From: Microcystis aeruginosa W13-11
GTDB lineage: Bacteria > Cyanobacteriota > Cyanobacteriia > Cyanobacteriales > Microcystaceae
NCBI GenBank assembly: GCA_009995705.1
Contig: JAADBR010000029.1
Span: 1 to 36,516 of the forward strand
DNA length: 36,516 bases
Direction of reading: 5' to 3'
Position numbers and translations under genes: made by a program. Below are positions 26,498 to 34,698 of the stretch, piece by piece; the stretch's first letter is position 1, and each line of letters starts with the position of its first letter. The notes below the pieces were generated by a model. It was not told the origin of the DNA and did no database searches. It saw only the letters and a list, made by a program, of their open reading frames with translations.

Positions 26498-27391
26498 TTA
26501 TCCGCCTAAAATAGCAATTCCTACGCCGATTAATAGAATTAATCCGCCATAAATGACTTCTTGGGGGGGGATTTCACCAAAAATGAACACTCCTAACAGA
26601 CTAGCGGCGATTGGCTCTAATAAAATTACCATGGTTACTATTGTCGGTGCTACCCATCGCAAAGCCCAGTTAAAGCTAGTATGACCGATTAATTGCGGAA
26701 AAATCGCCATCATTAACACATAAACATACACGGATAAGGGATAGCTTTCGTAACCTTGACCAAATAAAAAAATAGGAGGTAATAAGGCTAATCCTGCGGT
26801 AGTGTAGGCTACAGTTATATAATTCTTAATATTTAAGCCCTTTCTTTGTGCTTCCCGTCCGAGGAGAATATAACCACTAACGAGCATTGCCCCAATTAAA
26901 GCCAAGCTATTGCCCAATAAAGGGTTAGGATAAGAACTACTGACATCTCGATGGGCTAAAACAATCAATAATCCCCCCGTTAGAGCCCCAAAAATGCCGA
27001 TAAAGGTTAATTTGGTCGGTTTTTCTCGAAACCACCACCAACCCAACAGGGAAACCCAGAGAGGATTAGTAGTGACTAAAGTGGTGGAAGCGGCGATCGA
27101 GGTGTAGGATAGAGAAGTAATCCAAGTAGCAAAATGGAGAGCTAAACAAAATCCTGCCCCCACTGCGTAATAATAGGCTTGAATAGGGACTTTTTGGCGT
27201 GATAAGGTCAACCAGTTCGGAATTAGGACAACAGAAGCCAATATCAGACGGGAAGTCGCTAAAAATAAACTAAATGCGATCGTAGCATTACCTACCGCTT
27301 CGATCGCTAACCGGATAAAAATTGCCGATGCAGAAACCGACACCACACCGATAGTTAAAATAAAAATAATTTTGGCGTTAGAAGGGGGCAA
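26498..27391 (-). CDS. EamA family (DMT superfamily) transporter
   Basis: A 297-aa integral membrane protein with about ten helices in two similar halves, each an EamA domain. The first half has the characteristic ISRLILASVVLIP-like region and the stretch AASTTLVTTNPLWVSLLGWWWFREKPT (helices 3-4). The second half has PTIVTMVILLEPIAASLLGVFIFGE, the classic EamA phrase. The family exports metabolites such as amino acids; the substrate here cannot be read. The start gives a normal length. It stands alone, with a repeat element downstream and a divergent spacer to the DUF1823 gene. Confidence 0.9.
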   Translation of the reverse strand: MPPSNAKIIFILTIGVVSVSASAIFIRLAIEAVGNATIAFSLFLATSRLILASVVLIPNWLTLSRQKVPIQAYYYAVGAGFCLALHFATWITSLSYTSIAASTTLVTTNPLWVSLLGWWWFREKPTKLTFIGIFGALTGGLLIVLAHRDVSSSYPNPLLGNSLALIGAMLVSGYILLGREAQRKGLNIKNYITVAYTTAGLALLPPIFLFGQGYESYPLSVYVYVLMMAIFPQLIGHTSFNWALRWVAPTIVTMVILLEPIAASLLGVFIFGEIPPQEVIYGGLILLIGVGIAILGG

Positions 27392-27540
27392 AATAGGCTA
27401 CTCTTGAGCGATGATCGATAATGTTATTCACCAGTTATTTTAACCGTAGGTAGTAGCTGGTCGTCAGTAGCCGGTCGTCAGGAGATAGGAGATTATTTTA
27501 TTTATTCTCCCCACCTCCCCACACCCCATTCACTTGATCT

Positions 27541-27897
27541 ATGGAACTACCAAAATTGAATATAGAGACAATTTGGGCGATTATTAACGATGAAATTGAC
27601 GACGAAACCGTTAATAAATTGGTCTGGCAAAGTTTAGGTTATCGCTACGATGAAAGTCAAGGAAAATGGGATAATAGCCAAGTAGAGGAAGATTGGCGCC
27701 GTGAATATCCTGAACCCCCAGATTTTATTGCCAATCGTCCCCCAACAGTAAAATTAACTCGATCGATCTTGCCAGAAAATAAACAATTATTAAAAGATAA
27801 ATTGGGGTTTACTGGTTATAAAATTGGCCAATTCAATCCCCGCATGACTCGCCGTGCCACCGCCGCTAATTGGTTGTGCTTTTATGGGTTAAAATAG
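27541..27897 (+). CDS. DUF1823 family protein
   Basis: A 118-aa soluble protein. The pattern DDETVNKLVWQSLGYRYD, YPEPPDFIANRPPTVKLTRSI, PENKQLLKDKLGF and MTRRATAANWLCFY matches cyanobacterial and plastid DUF1823, whose role is unknown. The ATG at 27541 gives full family length. The CO2 hydration gene begins 31 bp downstream on the same strand, so the two may be co-transcribed. Confidence 0.82.
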   Translation: MELPKLNIETIWAIINDEIDDETVNKLVWQSLGYRYDESQGKWDNSQVEEDWRREYPEPPDFIANRPPTVKLTRSILPENKQLLKDKLGFTGYKIGQFNPRMTRRATAANWLCFYGLK

Positions 27898-27928
27898 ATA
27901 AGGAAAGTTATTTTATCAAGCTTCTAGC

Positions 27929-29059
27929 ATGGTCACTATCCCTGTCAAGTCCTCCTCTCATCCCCTAGCATCCTATATTGAGCGTCTCACTGCTGGGGAA
28001 GCATTGTTAAAAGATACTCCCCAGAATTTGATCGAGGTGGTGGGTATCCTGAAAAGTTACGGGGTGGTGTTAGATGCTTATTCCAAAAATTTAATTTATA
28101 TTGCGGAAAATCAGTTTTTGGTTTTTTTCCCCTTCTTTAAATATTTTAATGGTCAAGTATCTTGGCAAAAATTACTCCAACACTGGTGGCATGACCGCAT
28201 TAATTTTGAGTATGCTGAATACTGTATGAAAGCCATGTTTTGGCATGGTGGGGGTGGTTTAGATAGTTATGTAGATGGTGCCGCTTTTCGGGAAGTGACA
28301 GCCAAAGTTATTCAAGCCAAATTTAGGAATAATCCGCTAGTTTTAATTTTAAATAAAGCCTTTCCTGAATTTTTGCCAGAACAAATGCGGATGATGGCCT
28401 ACTATAGCGGTTTAGGTCAATTTTGGCGAATTATGGCCGATACTTTTTTAAGTTTATCCGATCTCTACGATGCCGGAAAAATTACCAGTATTCCCGAAGT
28501 GGTGGCACACATTAGGAAAAATTTAGTCGATAATGCTAGTAAACCAATTGTCTATCAAGTAAAAATCAAAGGACAAACCTATGATCTGATCCCCAAATCG
28601 GCAGGATTAACCTTTCTTGCAGATACAGCAATCCCCTACGTTGAGGCAGTTTTCTTTCGCGGAACACCTTTCCCCGGTACAATTTCCTATAATGCCCAAG
28701 CCTATCAAATTCCCTACGATCAAGGAATGTTTGCCTATGGTGCTTTGTATGCAGATCCTTTACCCATCGGAGGTGCAGGGATTCCTCCCACACTATTAAT
28801 GCAGGATATGCGTCACTTTTTACCAGATTATCTGCACGACATTTATAAAAAGAGTTTTCGTCAAGAGGAAGATTTATTAGTCCAGATCTGCGAAACTTTT
28901 CAAAAGTCGATGTTTTGTGTGACAACGGCAGCCATTCAAGGATTAGCACCTTACCCTTTAACTACCACAGATTTAAAAGAACAAAAAGCCAATCGCATCT
29001 ATCTAGAAGCATGGATGAATCGCTTTGTCAAGTCGCGATTAGAAGCGGTAAATCAATAA
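27929..29059 (+). CDS. cupB: CO2 hydration protein, CupB/ChpX type
   Basis: A 376-aa protein of the CupA/CupB (ChpY/ChpX) family. It associates with specialised NDH-1 complexes on the thylakoid membrane, where CO2 is converted to bicarbonate for the carbon-concentrating mechanism. Family phrases include IYIAENQFLVFFPFFKYF, MKAMFWHGGGGLDSY and GTISYNAQAYQIPYDQGMFAYG. I prefer CupB over CupA because no ndhF3-ndhD3 genes are adjacent (CupA normally lies in that operon) and the length fits CupB; this is inference from context. It follows DUF1823 by 31 bp, and a GUN4-domain gene follows by 53 bp. Confidence 0.85.
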   Translation: MVTIPVKSSSHPLASYIERLTAGEALLKDTPQNLIEVVGILKSYGVVLDAYSKNLIYIAENQFLVFFPFFKYFNGQVSWQKLLQHWWHDRINFEYAEYCMKAMFWHGGGGLDSYVDGAAFREVTAKVIQAKFRNNPLVLILNKAFPEFLPEQMRMMAYYSGLGQFWRIMADTFLSLSDLYDAGKITSIPEVVAHIRKNLVDNASKPIVYQVKIKGQTYDLIPKSAGLTFLADTAIPYVEAVFFRGTPFPGTISYNAQAYQIPYDQGMFAYGALYADPLPIGGAGIPPTLLMQDMRHFLPDYLHDIYKKSFRQEEDLLVQICETFQKSMFCVTTAAIQGLAPYPLTTTDLKEQKANRIYLEAWMNRFVKSRLEAVNQ

Positions 29060-29112
29060 TTATTCTGCCGATAAATCGGTAATTTTTGCAGTCAACAACC
29101 ACCCTTACATTT

Positions 29113-29676
29113 ATGTCAGATCTTAACGCCCAACTTCAGGATATTTTAGCTCAATTACAATCTTTAACCGAACGGGTTGCCCTGATCGAAGCGCGGCAGA
29201 TGTTAGTACCAGACATCGAGCGCTATGGTAAATTACAGCAATTCCTAGCTGAGGGGAACTTTAAGGAAGCAGACGCAGAAACTCTCCGAGTTATCCTCGA
29301 AGCTGCTGGCAGAACCCGCGATACTTTAACCCCAGAGGATATGACGCAGTTTCCCGTTAATGTGATTCGGGTACTCGATCGCCTTTGGAAAAATTATAGC
29401 GGCGATCATTTCGGTTTTAGCAATCAGGTGAAGTTATATTTTGCCGTTGGGGGTAGTATTAATACCCTGCGTACCCAAGACGCGGAAACGATTAGAAAAT
29501 TTGGGGAATTGGTGGGATGGCGCAACAAAGATGAGTGGCGCATCGATGATTATGACCACTGGGATTTTAGTCTCGCAGCTCCTCAAGGCTGTTTTCCCGC
29601 TCTTTGGTGGAAGTCTCCCTACGGGTTAAAAATGGTGACTTTTTGTTTTACTCGCCTGATAGAGTGCGATTTATAG
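29113..29676 (+). CDS. GUN4-domain protein
   Basis: A 187-aa protein with a short N-terminal coiled segment (LQDILAQLQSLTERVALIE) and a C-terminal GUN4 core (about 35-187). Core landmarks are LAEGNFKEADAETLRVIL, FGFSNQVKLYF and AAPQGCFPALWW. GUN4 binds porphyrins and stimulates Mg-chelatase; true GUN4 carries an N-terminal helical-repeat domain of about 80 residues, which is absent here, so this is probably a paralogue. I start at ATG 29113; an upstream TTG at 29086 adds nine residues without a ribosome site. The nrtS gene begins three bases after its stop. Confidence 0.83.
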   Translation: MSDLNAQLQDILAQLQSLTERVALIEARQMLVPDIERYGKLQQFLAEGNFKEADAETLRVILEAAGRTRDTLTPEDMTQFPVNVIRVLDRLWKNYSGDHFGFSNQVKLYFAVGGSINTLRTQDAETIRKFGELVGWRNKDEWRIDDYDHWDFSLAAPQGCFPALWWKSPYGLKMVTFCFTRLIECDL

Positions 29677-29679
29677 ACA

Positions 29680-29931
29680 ATGAAAGGAATTATCGGCTAT
29701 TTTCATGCTTTATTATCCCCCCAATTTGCCCCCACTGGGATAAAAGTGGCTGTAGTGGTGGGTACAATTTTATTGACAATTAACCACGGTTATGCTATAG
29801 TCAACGGCCGCATGACAAGCGATCGCTGGCTGGCGGCATTACTGACTTATCTAGTTCCCTATCTAGTCAATGTTCATGGGCAGTATAGCAGTTATCGCCG
29901 TCAGCAGTGGCCGAAAAAATCCCAGGAATAA
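29680..29931 (+). CDS. nrtS: nitrate/nitrite transporter NrtS
   Basis: An 83-aa membrane protein with two helices (about 21-40 and 49-67): KVAVVVGTILLTINHGYAIVNG and WLAALLTYLVPYLVNVHGQYSSY. The motifs GTILxxINxGxAI and LTYLVPYLVNxxG match the small NrtS family reported as a nitrate/nitrite transporter in cyanobacteria, which probably works as an oligomer. It is immediately downstream of the GUN4-domain gene, three bases apart, so they are translationally linked. No nitrate-assimilation genes lie nearby. Confidence 0.8.
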   Translation: MKGIIGYFHALLSPQFAPTGIKVAVVVGTILLTINHGYAIVNGRMTSDRWLAALLTYLVPYLVNVHGQYSSYRRQQWPKKSQE

Positions 29932-30042
29932 AGACAATTTTGAGCGGTTAGGTGACAATTATTGAGAGCTGCGAACACCCCCTGATTAGTAGAGGACTGC
30001 TTTGATAGCGATCGAGACGAATATTCAGGAGTTCGATTTACC

Positions 30043-30216
30043 ATGGCTACTGTTTTATTGAAAACTGGCGAATTCCAAGAAATCCCTGATGATCAGTTAA
30101 TTTCTTTCTTCGAGGAAAACCGAGATTTGATTCAAGATCGACAATCACCCAGAAAAAGAGCGATTAAAAGACCTATACAGTCTAATATGACCTCTTTCGA
30201 GTCTTTTAAACTATAA
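30043..30216 (+). CDS. possible small protein (57 aa), unrecognised
   Basis: An ATG at 30043 with AGGAG eleven bases upstream opens a 57-codon frame beginning MATVLLKTGEFQEIPDDQLI. Its middle (FFEENRDLIQDRQSPRKRAIKRP) is charged and helical, then basic. It lies in the 320-bp gap between nrtS and the convergent MFS gene. I do not recognise a family; the TGEF and ENRDLIQ phrases recall the start of other small cyanobacterial proteins, so it may be a truncated copy of a longer gene. Confidence 0.4.
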   Translation: MATVLLKTGEFQEIPDDQLISFFEENRDLIQDRQSPRKRAIKRPIQSNMTSFESFKL

Positions 30217-30255
30217 AATGCCAGCAGTATCTACTCTAGGCTAAGATTAACTCCC

Positions 30256-31515
30256 TTAGCTAGGATTTGATAAATGCGATCGCTCTCTTTTCAGTAAGGC
30301 ACTAGCGAGAAAAATGCCCAGTATTGCCAATACAGCCATAGCATAAAAAGCATAAGTGTAAGTACCGAACCAATCGCGAATTCTACCGGTTACTAAAGTG
30401 CCGGTTAAAGCACCGACACCGTAGGCAGTAAAAACAATACCATAATTTTGGGCGTAGTGGTCAGGATTAAAGAAGTGGAGAGTAGTAGCGGGAGCTAGGG
30501 CTAACCATCCCCCTAAACAGAACCAAAATAGACAAAAAGCCACTAGATAGCTAGTAACCGCCCCTTTTTCGGCCTTGACCATCAACAGGCAACCGATCAA
30601 AATGAGTGTATAGGCCCCGATCGCTAGATAATGGGGTTTCCAGCGATCGCTAAACCAACCGAACAAAGGACGACTAATACCATTAAACAAGGCAAATAGA
30701 GCAACACTACTAGCGGCTAACCCTGGCTCAATCTGAATAATTTCCTCAGCGACGGGACTAGAAATACCGATAGCACTCAAGCCAATTAAAGCACCAATGG
30801 CATAGCAAAGCCATAGGCCGTAAAATGAGCGACTTTTTAGCATATTCACCGGATAATTGGCCAGAAAGTCGGATTTCCGATTAGCTAAATTGGCGGCAGG
30901 TTGCCAGTCTTGAGGGGGTAATTTCATGGCGAGGGCAATAATCACAATAATTATTGTAAAGATAATCCCCAAAAATCTTAAACTTGGTCTAACACTATAT
31001 TCATTGATCAATCGATTGGCTAAAGGTGCGGTAATTAGGGGAGAAAGGCCAAATCCGATAATGGTTAAACCCACCGCTAAACCTTTTTTGTCGGGAAACC
31101 AGCGTGCCACCACTGCCATGGGAACACCGTAAGCGATGCCGACTCCTGTGCCGGCAATGACTCCGTAGGTAAGAATAATTGTCTGGATCTGAGCGGCAAA
31201 ACTAGCGAGAATATAGCCTAAACCGACGATAATTCCGCCGAGAGCAGTCATCCTGCGAGTGCCTACCCGGGGGATAAAAAAACCAGCGATCGGCATAGAA
31301 GCGGCATAAAATACTAGAGCCACAGTGTAGGGTAATAGGCTTTCCGTGGCGCCGAGATTTAATTCTGTTTCTAGGGGTTTTCTAAAGATACTCCAAGAGT
31401 ACACCGTCCCTAAACAGAGTAAAACGCCCATTCCTAGAGGTATTAATAACCATCTACCTTTGGCTGCGGGTAATCCCAAAACTGTCAACTCGGAATCATA
31501 ATTACTGGTAGTCAT
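30256..31515 (-). CDS. MFS transporter, oxalate/formate antiporter (OFA) type
   Basis: A 419-aa protein with twelve predicted helices. The first helix region KGRWLLIPLGMGVLLCLGTVYSWSIFRKPLE, and the phrases PRVGTRRM, GTGVGIAYGVPMAVVARWFPDKKGLAVGLTIIGFG and NGISRPLFGWFSDR, are typical of the OFA/YhjX branch of the major facilitator superfamily. Members exchange small carboxylates or are pyruvate-linked; the substrate is not known here. It is followed on the same strand by no gene and is convergent with the small ORF at 30043. The peroxiredoxin gene lies upstream on the same strand, separated by a terminator. Confidence 0.87.
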   Translation of the reverse strand: MTTSNYDSELTVLGLPAAKGRWLLIPLGMGVLLCLGTVYSWSIFRKPLETELNLGATESLLPYTVALVFYAASMPIAGFFIPRVGTRRMTALGGIIVGLGYILASFAAQIQTIILTYGVIAGTGVGIAYGVPMAVVARWFPDKKGLAVGLTIIGFGLSPLITAPLANRLINEYSVRPSLRFLGIIFTIIIVIIALAMKLPPQDWQPAANLANRKSDFLANYPVNMLKSRSFYGLWLCYAIGALIGLSAIGISSPVAEEIIQIEPGLAASSVALFALFNGISRPLFGWFSDRWKPHYLAIGAYTLILIGCLLMVKAEKGAVTSYLVAFCLFWFCLGGWLALAPATTLHFFNPDHYAQNYGIVFTAYGVGALTGTLVTGRIRDWFGTYTYAFYAMAVLAILGIFLASALLKRERSHLSNPS

Positions 31516-31603
31516 AGATTGCCGTGACTCTTTCTAGACTTGCTGGCCTGTATTCTAGATGAGATTATGGCTAATGGGGCCAATTTTCCCGAAAATTTTC
31601 CGA

Positions 31604-31635
31604 TTAAAAAGGGGGGTGAAAAATTCACCCCCCTT
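31604..31635 (-). terminator. intrinsic terminator after the peroxiredoxin gene
   Basis: A perfect 12-bp stem (AAGGGGGGTGAA / TTCACCCCCCTT, loop AAA) is followed on the minus strand by a run of five Ts. It lies about 48 bp after the stop codon of the peroxiredoxin gene and is the clearest terminator in the window. The symmetric A-tract on the other side means it could also work on the plus strand. Confidence 0.75.
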
Positions 31636-31682
31636 AAAAGTCTCTCCCCATCTATAGCTGAGGGACTTCTTAAAACCTTTAA

Positions 31683-32282
31683 CTAAACTGCTGCGAAGTA
31701 AACTTTCGACTTCACAGGATCGGGAACCATGGTAGCATCCCCTTCTTGCCAACCGGCGGGACAAACTTCATCCGGGTGGGATTGGACGTATTGAATCGCT
31801 TTCAGAGTGCGAAGGGTTTCATCGACACTGCGACCAAAGGAAAGATTATTAATAGTAGCGTGTTGGATAACACCTTCTTTATCGATGATAAACAGACCAC
31901 GCAGGGACACTCCCGCATCAGGATCAAGAACATTGTAAGCGGTGCTGATTTCTTTTTTCAGATCCGACACCAACGGATAGGCCACATCACCGACACCACC
32001 AGATTTTCTCTCGGTTTGAATCCATGCTAGGTGAGCAAATTCGCTATCGACGGACACCCCTAAAATCTCGGTGTTGATGCTGGCAAATTCGCTAACTCGA
32101 TCGCTGAAAGCGGTAATTTCCGTGGGGCAAACAAAGGTAAAATCGAGGGGATAGAAGAATAAAACGACGTATTTACCCCGATAATCCGATAATTTGATGG
32201 GTTTGAACTCTTGATCGAAAACGGCGGTGGCGGTGAAATCCGGCGCCGCTTGCCCGACTCTTAAGCAACCTTCGGCGGTCAT
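31683..32282 (-). CDS. typical 2-Cys peroxiredoxin
   Basis: A 199-aa thioredoxin-dependent peroxidase that reduces H2O2 and alkyl peroxides in the cytoplasm or stroma. The peroxidatic Cys52 is in FTFVCPTE, and the resolving Cys174 is in EVCPAGW. GGVG (95-98) and the C-terminal YF, motifs associated with peroxiredoxins that are easily inactivated by over-oxidation, are both present. The start [16 protein letters not shown] gives the normal length. It is monocistronic with a strong terminator downstream, and the 520-bp upstream region must hold its promoter. Confidence 0.95.
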   Translation of the reverse strand: MTAEGCLRVGQAAPDFTATAVFDQEFKPIKLSDYRGKYVVLFFYPLDFTFVCPTEITAFSDRVSEFASINTEILGVSVDSEFAHLAWIQTERKSGGVGDVAYPLVSDLKKEISTAYNVLDPDAGVSLRGLFIIDKEGVIQHATINNLSFGRSVDETLRTLKAIQYVQSHPDEVCPAGWQEGDATMVPDPVKSKVYFAAV

Positions 32283-32676
32283 ACTCTTAATCTCCTTAAT
32301 CTAGTTTCTGGGAAAATGCAACTATTTTTACATTCCTTAACAACTATATCATAGTCATAACGATTTTGAGTAGTTGACCGTTGGTTGGGTGTTGGGGTGG
32401 GAAGTTGGCAGACCACTTCGTGCGCGTTGCGGGGGAGAATAAATAAAAGCTGTGTACGGAAACAACACACCATGCTGGTCAAGGATTTATGCGATCGCCT
32501 GATGGAGTGATAATAGGTAACACATCATTGGAGCGGACAGATGTGATATTTTCGGTTTGAATTGATCATTAGAGGCGACCTCCTGCCGATTAATTCAGCC
32601 GTTCGCTTGCAGTAACGAACCTATGAAAATTGAGGATTTTGGTAATGTTCAGTTATCTTAAAGGCTTTTTAGTTAG
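32283..32676. other. upstream region of peroxiredoxin and left edge of the cassette
   Basis: About 400 bp without a convincing gene. It includes the divergent promoter area for the peroxiredoxin gene, one HIP1 palindrome near 32490 and a 12-codon frame at 32622 that I do not call a gene. The 19-bp direct repeat starts immediately after it. Confidence 0.4.
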
Positions 32677-32695
32677 CCAGCAATTCTCATTTTGA
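32677..32695 (+). repeat. 19-bp direct repeat, left copy
   Basis: CCAGCAATTCTCATTTTGA is found here and again, identical and in the same orientation, at 36404-36422, bracketing the four-gene AT-rich block. A 19-base exact repeat is not expected by chance in a window this size. Confidence 0.8.
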
Positions 32696-32803
32696 TGCTA
32701 GAAGCAGATTTTAGCACCCCCACCAAAAATGTCATAACCCTCATAATGACTGAATAGCTGAAATTACACCCGTCCAACACTGATTGAACTAATCCTACTT
32801 TTA

Positions 32804-33883
32804 TTGGTAGGAGTACCAGTGGTCACAACTGTGAGTATCATTATATCCAATCAAATCTCCAAAAAAGAACCTATAGATTTGCAACCCGAAGAAGTAGTAC
32901 GCAGACTACAAGAAAATTATCCGGGTTGGCAAGATAAACTTTTTGCCTGTCCTTGTACTGAAGACGAGATTATTCAACAAAGGAAGATTAACGCGAAATC
33001 CTATCCATTGACCCCATCAAATGCAGCCGAGCGTCAACTTGAAATGTCTTATCATCCGGGAGCTAAAGGTTTTTATCGTTCTGCTGCCTCTGAGGAATAT
33101 CGACCAGAAGGAAGGAAGGATTTATACCCATTAAGGCCAGGTCAGCAATGTACTTACGATGAGAATGGTAGATTAATCACCCATGGACCAGCAGCCGGAA
33201 CACCCGATGCCTATGGTTCCAATGCGACGGATTCCTATTTCTTTACGTCTATAGGGAAAGGTAAGGTAAGTGGATTGCATACAACATGGGATGTGGACAC
33301 TTATAAAAAGTTGGGATGGCGAGAGTATCACAAAATTTGGAAGCCGAACAACGGTAATAGCTGCCTATTCAATCCTTCGCCAGAAAATGTACGCTCATTA
33401 GACAAACAAATTGCCAAAGCTGAGTTTGGTATCCCTAGGTTATTAGTAGAAGGAGTTTTAGTTACTAATATTAGACTTTTTAGAGAAGATATTAAAGCTC
33501 TCCTAGATGGCTCTCGAAGAGAATTATATGAAGTTATATACGAGTCAAAAAGTAAAGATAATGTAAAAAGAGAGTGGAGAAGGTGGGTTCAATGTTCAAA
33601 GAATAATCCTTGGATAGCTTATTCTCTTAATGATTACGATAACTTAAAAGAATCGCAAAATTCTCTTATAATGATTCTCAATCTTTCCCCCGGCAACTTC
33701 CCTAGCTATGTTGGCGATTATCGTTTATATTGGGCTATTTGCCATAATGAGTGGAATGTCTCCCAATCTTTCATGGAATTTGAATATAAAAAGTATGGAT
33801 ATTCACCTCAATTAGAGTTCAATGCAAGACCAATTTCTGAAACAGAATTTTTGGAGGCTTTATATGGTGATCGTTCTTTATAA
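32804..33883 (+). CDS. protein with AMOP-like motif block, N-terminal membrane segment
   Basis: About 359 aa, unlike the neighbouring housekeeping proteins in base use (AT-rich). A hydrophobic N-terminus (VPVVTTVSIIISN) is followed by CPCT (49-52), YHPGA (83-87), GQQCTYDENG (113-122), GPAAGTPD (128-135) and a H159/D163-V-D region. The order and wording recall the animal AMOP domain (mucin-4, SUSD2, isthmin), with several disulfide cysteines missing. Residues 195-359 match nothing I know. The start is uncertain: TTG 32804 gives the length used, GTG 32819 has TAGGAG ahead, and the open frame extends upstream to 32762 with RPTLIELILLLLVGVP, a fuller membrane helix. The protein may be membrane-anchored with an exposed domain; function unknown. 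Confidence 0.6.
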   Translation: MVGVPVVTTVSIIISNQISKKEPIDLQPEEVVRRLQENYPGWQDKLFACPCTEDEIIQQRKINAKSYPLTPSNAAERQLEMSYHPGAKGFYRSAASEEYRPEGRKDLYPLRPGQQCTYDENGRLITHGPAAGTPDAYGSNATDSYFFTSIGKGKVSGLHTTWDVDTYKKLGWREYHKIWKPNNGNSCLFNPSPENVRSLDKQIAKAEFGIPRLLVEGVLVTNIRLFREDIKALLDGSRRELYEVIYESKSKDNVKREWRRWVQCSKNNPWIAYSLNDYDNLKESQNSLIMILNLSPGNFPSYVGDYRLYWAICHNEWNVSQSFMEFEYKKYGYSPQLEFNARPISETEFLEALYGDRSL

Positions 33884-34059
33884 CCTCTGCTCTTAACCTC
33901 TGCTCTGACGAATTAGTGTGATCGCCGATCTTGTATTACCGAACTAATTCCCAGCACAACCTATTGAATCATCGATGGCTATTGTCTTATAATGCTGGTT
34001 AGTGGATTACACTTTGCTAATTCACCCTACTGGACTGAACGTTTACCAAAGTTGTATCA

Positions 34060-34698
34060 ATGAACCAGCAAATACACTTAAAACCACAATTTGTTCTTGG
34101 AGCCGCTTCAATGGCTAGTGGTGCAGCTTTAGTGGTTTCAGTTATAACTAACGCATCTCTGGCAACGATACTTATTTACTTAGGAGCTTTTTCCGGGTTT
34201 TTAGCTGTTTCAAAATGGCTACGTTCATCGCCTACTGAACGTAAGATCATTCGAGCTAAAACTATAACTGGTATGTCCGCCGGTGTTATTGCTACAGGTG
34301 CTTATGACCTATCAAGACTATTAATTGTCAAATTGTTTAATATTCCCCTCAATCCATTTAAGGCAATTCCTGTCTTTGGACAGCTAATTCTAGGTGCTAA
34401 TTCTTCTGGAGCTGCTGTCTTAATCTGGGGGATTTTATATCATCTACTCAATGGAATATTATTTGCAGTAGCCTACTGTTTTTTCTTTGGCAATCGAAAC
34501 TGGAAGTGGGGCATTGCCTGGGCAATGTGCCTTGAAATTGCTATGTTCAGTATTTATCCATCTTGGCTTCACTTACAAGCGGTGATGCAAGAATTTACTA
34601 TTGTTTCAATTTCTGGACATTTGGTATATGGATCTGTTTTAGGTTTATTCTGCAATAGGTTCTTAAAAATTAATATTGGGGGAAGTTATGGAAACTAA
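34060..34698 (+). CDS. multi-pass membrane protein, unrecognised family
   Basis: A 212-aa protein with about six predicted helices (11-31, 34-52, 70-90, 115-142, 150-168, 180-199). YHLLNG (127-132), an acid in the following helix (CLEIAMFSIYPSW) and GHLVYG (186-191) look conserved in character and resemble bacterial membrane proteins of unknown function. There is no signal peptide or catalytic motif. The ATG at 34060 has no strong ribosome site. It overlaps the next gene by 11 bp, a sign of translational coupling, and is 177 bp after the AMOP-like gene. Confidence 0.6.
   Translation: MNQQIHLKPQFVLGAASMASGAALVVSVITNASLATILIYLGAFSGFLAVSKWLRSSPTERKIIRAKTITGMSAGVIATGAYDLSRLLIVKLFNIPLNPFKAIPVFGQLILGANSSGAAVLIWGILYHLLNGILFAVAYCFFFGNRNWKWGIAWAMCLEIAMFSIYPSWLHLQAVMQEFTIVSISGHLVYGSVLGLFCNRFLKINIGGSYGN

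Noticed and set aside
27929..29059. Calling the CO2 hydration protein CupA
   Set aside because: CupA is normally encoded with ndhF3 and ndhD3, which are absent here; the shorter length also favours CupB.
32279..32482. 67-codon frame upstream of the peroxiredoxin
   Set aside because: It overlaps the peroxiredoxin start region, has the low-complexity phrase PTPTPNQRSTTQN common in non-coding Microcystis DNA, and lacks a ribosome site.
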